Positions 59,368 to 64,000 of a DNA stretch of 64,000 nt are shown here, one piece after another. The DNA lies in assembly GCF_024713975.1 (NCBI RefSeq), contig NC_091093.1, positions 6,793,001-6,857,000 of the forward strand, written 5' to 3'. The notes under the pieces were generated by a model, which was not told where the DNA came from, did not search any database, and worked only from the letters and a program-made list of their open reading frames with translations. The first letter of the stretch is position 1. Each line of letters starts with the position of its first letter. This DNA is from Paralichthys olivaceus (taxonomy: Eukaryota > Chordata > Actinopteri > Pleuronectiformes > Paralichthyidae). The translations under genes and the position numbers were made by a program.

Positions 59368-62300
59368 TGCTATTTTGGAGTTTGTTGCGGAATAAAACAA
59401 AATCCCAAAATATTGTTAAGGCAATAACAGAAAAATAAAGTAAACATAAGCTGGTGTCATCAATTGACATCAATGAAGTGGACATTAACTTAATAAAGAT
59501 AAGTTGCATTATATACTGTGCTGTGCCTATAGAAAGAAAGTAGGAACTGTTGGTAACACTTTATATTCGGGAACACATATCAACCATTAACTAGCTGCTT
59601 ATTAGCATGGATATTAGAGGCATATCGGCTCTTTATTAGTCATTATAAAGCACTTATTAAAGCCTTATTCTGAATGACCTTATCCTGCAACTACTCCATT
59701 GATTAACAGTTTTTCCTTAATAACCTCCTAATTACTGCTTATTGATGGTAAGTAAGGAAGTTGTTGTACATGAATTACAATCCAGTGCTTGGATATGTTC
59801 ACTTTGTGTGTTCCGTAATTTAAAGTGTTACTGAACTGTTTAATTTTAAATGAAATATCCATTCTATACTTGGCAAGCTATGGGGGTCTACTGAGGGAAG
59901 AACTCTTTAGTTGAACAACTGGTATTCCAGTAATATTGTCCATGTCCTCACATACCATCCATAACTTTACTCATGGTACAAAATGCATTCTTTCACACAG
60001 CCACTGTAAGCTACTAGAAACAATGTGATGAATAGAAACACTAATGACCATGTATCTGGTATGATATGAAGCACACATTTTACTTAAACACACCAGAGCA
60101 TGCTGGGAAGCTTAATTCAGTCACTCTGAAAAACTGAGTAAGTTTTATTGAAAGAAACAAGTATGCAGGAAAACTATGAGAAAACTCAATATTAGATATC
60201 ATGGATCTTTTTACCCTGCTCTAATGTTCAGAAATAATATATATGGAGGATCATTAAATGTACATCGGTACATCTTATCTTATTTTATAAAACAAGGCAT
60301 TGAAGAACCAACAATAAAATTAAATCTAACCCCTGGTTCATACAGCTCTCTGTGAAACAGAGACTGAAAGTTCCTCATAAAAAGTTTCCTTTATTACTGT
60401 GTCATGTGTCTTGCAATTCCTGTCAGCGTTCTCAGATAAACTGTTGTCACAATGCTGTCATCACAGCACATCAACATAGGTGCTCTAGCAATACTCACCC
60501 CATCCAACTAGGGACAGCTTGACCAGGTAGTGTTTGTAGTAGGTGTTAAACACCTTTATTAGCAGGAGATAGAGGTGAAGTGCCTCGATAGCCATCCAGG
60601 TGAAACAGCAGAGCAAGGAGTAATGCATAAAAGCTGCAACAAACACACACACCCAGTCTGGCTCCACCCTGGCCCCCCACTCAGTCAGCAGGAAGGTTGA
60701 ATTGAGCAGAAATAAGGCCCCGCTCAGAGATACATGAATAGAAATGGAATAATCCATTTTGTTTCTGGGGAAGAGAGAGAAGTAGATCAGAAGTATATCT
60801 ACATATCTACAGGAGCAGGTTAGATGGTGGCCTCTGATAATCAGACAGGATTCTGGATGTGTCATTTCTTGATATGTAAAAGCAGTGCTGCGATGTAAAA
60901 TACAAATAAAGCTGAATCCTCAGAGAATGTGACTGTTGCATTTTAGACCATTTTAATCTTCTGTTTTATGTTATAGATATTTAAATAAAACCACTCCTTA
61001 CAACTATGGAGAGAATAAAGGCCTCATGCAGAACCTGTATTATGGTGTTCTTAATAAAGTGCTCTGGGAATGTGTATTTACATGAACTGAAAAGAATAGA
61101 CCTACCGACTAAAGACATACAACAGGATGGACAAAGCAGCGAAGAAGGCTGACAGGCTACAGCCTATGTAACTGATGTATGACAGAATTTTCCAGTGGAC
61201 CTCTGCAAGTTGTTTTGTTCTTGTCTAAAGACAAAAATTGGGAAGTGTCTGCAAGTTACAGGCTAACATTTAGAACCAGGTCAGAGATGTAAGATTTATA
61301 TACCAGGAACGTCAAATTAAGTGTGTCTCTTACCAGTAGGACGGCAAAAGCTGTTGTATGGTTGCAGCTGCAAATAATGTCACTTTGGTTGTTGCTGTCA
61401 GTCTGACATCCATCTGTTTTCCAGAGCCAAGCTGGGCACATGAAAAATACACTTAGCTAATTAGGCCCACGTCTGTTGGTACGCAACATAATCCCAGTAA
61501 AGGGCATAAAAATCCACCTTTTGTCATTTAAACTATATTTATTAAACCTCTCAGTGTAAATGTTATTTTCTTTTTGGCATCAGGACTATTTGATTCCACA
61601 TGCAAATATATCTATGATGTATAAAACTGCACACACATGCACCAAAAGTCACCTACAAAAGCCATTCATCACATATATATATGTATATATAGGATTTTTT
61701 GTATCTTTTTTAAAGTGTAGGTGAGGTCATAAATAGTGACTAAAATACAATTTCAGTGCTTTAATGTGTATTCATAAGCAAAAAGTATCATACACCTACC
61801 GTGTTCATCAAAATAGTGACACAGTAAGACATCATTCTGTAAAAATACAAACATGTAGAGCTGCTTTGAAGTTCACATTCTCTATAAAGACCATACATAT
61901 TACACCATTCAACGAGTTTACCCAACAAGTTTGACAAAATACTGAAAAATCCCAGAGATACAGTGCTGGGATCAAATCCTGTGAAACAGTTTTTGTCTTT
62001 TCATTTCTTTTAAAAGAGAAATTCTTCTGTGCTACGCTAGTAAGTTTGAACCAAGTTACAAAAACACCACTTAAGCTTCAGCAATGTTAAAATCAAGTCA
62101 GTCTTATTTGTTAAGTTCATATTTTCAAAGTCTGTACGTTGAGCAACTACGTGTCCTTAGGCCCACAGTTAACCATCAGACAATAAATCAAACATAAACT
62201 CATAGACTTACATTCACGACTTTGTGTGTAGCAACTCTGAACGTCATCTTGATTGGCACTTTTAGATTATATAAGCGTCGTCCACCCAGTAGTTCAATCC

Positions 62301-63814
62301 TGAGAACCATTGATGAGATATTCTCCTGTTTAAACTAATGAGGAGTAAACACAGCATTCATATACAGGTATATGTTGGTATAATATTTATGGATTGAAAG
62401 ATAATTTTTTCCGGATGGATTAATGCACGATTAAAAAAGAACATATATATACTTTGAACATGTCCTGTTGCATGTAGCTGACCAAACCAATAATCCTCTC
62501 CTCATCTGGGATGGATTGTAGGGAATACACAGGCAGCAAAATCTCAGAGACAGATGACTCAGTCTGCGGCAGCAGCTAAAGGTAGATATGAGAAGAAGAT
62601 GATGTAATGTAACAAAGACATTAACGCATTCGCCAAATTCATGCTATCATAATCAGGATCGTTCCCTTTACACTCGTCAGCGACACCTTGATCACAACTT
62701 GCGTACCTGTGGAACTTCGACCCGGATCCAGCTGGTTCCAGAGGAGTTGAGGCCAGCCACACTGATCTTCAACACATCCAGGAAAAGGGCCTTCAGGTTG
62801 TAAGTCATGCTGCCCTCAGTCTCAAACTGGCATGCACCCATGATGTTGTGGATTATATGTTTCTCCGCACTGCAACCAAGAATGAATGAATGATAGAGAG
62901 ATAAGCTGTTTTCAGACATGACCTATGGAGGAATGGGTCCAGACTTTCTCCTCAACCGGAGGTTCTTTGCTCAGATGGGTTCACAACAGCAACAAATCCT
63001 CCACAGGATTCACCCCTCTGGTGAATCTCAATCTTAAGGTATTTAAATGTTAAGATATTTTAATCTGGACCACATGGTTTGTTCACACGGTGGCCATTTT
63101 CCTCTGACTTCATGCTCAGGGATGCTCAAATGCTGTTATGAACAGAATAATGTTGTTCTGCCATGGTCCAGGTTTAAATGTTATGTAAACATAGGGAATC
63201 TGACAAACTTGTTTCACTTAACAGGTCCCCAACTGATCAGCAACTGCAAAGACAATCCTGCTGAGGTTCTTATGCTGTGTTCTCACATGAGCCCACTCTG
63301 ACATTCTTGGTCTGGCTGGAGTCTCTCCCTCACACAATCGCATGTCTGAAAGCAGCTTTACAATCAAAGAAATTAGTGCAAGATTTGCAGTGATGTTTCA
63401 ATATAAACACAGCCCTCGTGTGAATAATGTTAGCTTTTTGTGTTAACACAACTTATACACTTAGATCTCAGCAGGACAACATTAAACTGCTTCCCAGATT
63501 CCCACTCTGAACGTGATGTCAGAGGAAAATGGTGTAAATATGGTTTATTGCTGTCCCTAGAACCATGACTCTCGCATGGCTAAAAATAAAACAGAAAACG
63601 ATATGAATGAATGACACAGTTTATTCTTTTCAGCAGCACACTTACTTTAAGAAGGCCTTCTTAACGTCCATGTCATTGTTGAAGAGTTGTTCACAGGAAT
63701 CTCTGATGTATAAGAGTTGCATCATTTGCCTCTGGTAGGAGCCGTTTCTATTTAGAACCTTAATCATTGGCAAGATGTTGCTGGCCGTGCACAAGTATAA
63801 AGTACAATTGCTGT
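58026..63814 (-). CDS. Adhesion GPCR, ADGRG3/ADGRG5-like (5' end outside window)
   Basis: The minus-strand exons are 63814-63646, 62869-62707, 62575-62453, 62325-62212, 61836-61800, 61431-61334, 61224-61106, 60764-60499, 59289-59184, 58591-58263 and 58108-58026, giving about 534 aa before the stop. The first visible exon starts mid-codon (after acceptor cacag), so the signal-peptide exon lies beyond the right edge. A GAIN domain leads to a GPS ending in CSCNHTTAFAVLL. The seven helices follow, with WGARVEPDWVCVF in the TM2-TM3 loop and SGLTVLGLTCLMGTTWGLAFL as TM6. The tail is short and charged (AKKQRKQEMEDRMTSD). Exon sizes and phases in the helix region closely parallel the neighbouring 535-aa receptor (119/119, 281/266, 103/106, 320/329), so the two are tandem paralogues. 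The GPS has Thr where Leu usually precedes the cut. Confidence 0.88.
59299..59363 (+). repeat. (CA)n microsatellite at exon edge
   Basis: A CA run of about 32 units begins 10 bp from the exon at 59289-59184. On the coding (minus) strand it is a TG tract directly upstream of that exon's acceptor. Confidence 0.95.
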
Positions 63815-64000
63815 CTGTGAAGAAACACAAGATTCACATATTAGATGCAGACATAAGATAACAGATTTCCATCAATATGAATCAACTGCTGTATCTCTGA
63901 ACACATTCTGATGCTATGCGTGTGTGTGTGCGTGTTTTTGCACCTCATACTGTAGGTGGCAGTGGTGCCCACCCTTTAACACCTCTATGCAGAGTCAGCA
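63815..64000 (-). other. Intron of the partial receptor
   Basis: The sequence is upstream of the acceptor at 63815-63816 on the minus strand. It has a GT-rich patch near 63920-63940. No exon is seen, so the missing 5' exon or exons lie beyond the window. Confidence 0.6.

Overview
The window is nuclear DNA from a ray-finned fish, most likely a percomorph-type teleost. Genes are spliced with GT-AG introns, long (CA/TG)n microsatellites are everywhere, and interspersed repeats are of teleost type. Every protein model was built by reading exons in frame and checking that donors, acceptors and phases join; all orthology statements come from remembered family sequences, with no search run.

Layout, left to right: (1) syap1, plus strand, 1575-5487, nine exons, 364 aa, a BSD-domain adaptor. 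(2) A gene-free stretch with repeats and poly(A) sites. (3) adgrg1/GPR56-like adhesion GPCR, plus strand, with a probable non-coding first exon ending at 11322 and coding exons 17485-25414 (640 aa). (4) slc7a6, plus strand, coding 31866-34751 (492 aa), a y+LAT amino-acid exchanger with a probable non-coding first exon ending at 29470. (5) slc7a6os, minus strand, 42716-37168 (332 aa), tail-to-tail with slc7a6, with transposon fragments in its last intron. (6) A TRIM E3 ligase with an intronless coding region, plus strand, 44615-46237 (540 aa). (7) A complete second adhesion GPCR of the ADGRG3/ADGRG5 type, minus strand, 55461-49611, twelve coding exons, 535 aa. (8) A third, related adhesion GPCR, minus strand, whose 3' eleven exons (63814-58026) are in the window; its signal-peptide end lies to the right of the window.

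The three adhesion GPCRs share intron phases through the GPS and seven-helix region, so they are an expanded ADGRG1/3/5 cluster. The mammalian ADGRG5-ADGRG1-ADGRG3 genes are contiguous; here slc7a6, slc7a6os and a TRIM gene sit between the G1 gene and its two relatives. In mammals SLC7A6 and SLC7A6OS are also a pair on opposite strands, which supports both gene names.

Repeats identified: a three-copy non-autonomous DNA transposon family with TTAAAGGT ends, an L2-type LINE reverse-transcriptase relic, Tc1 and hAT/BED fragments, a tRNA-derived SINE-like copy, and a paired microsatellite-associated repeat. I found no evidence of a wholly new system. The items most worth checking are the weak splice sites and TG-repeat acceptors, the altered GPS cleavage site of the third receptor, and the structure of the receptor cluster.
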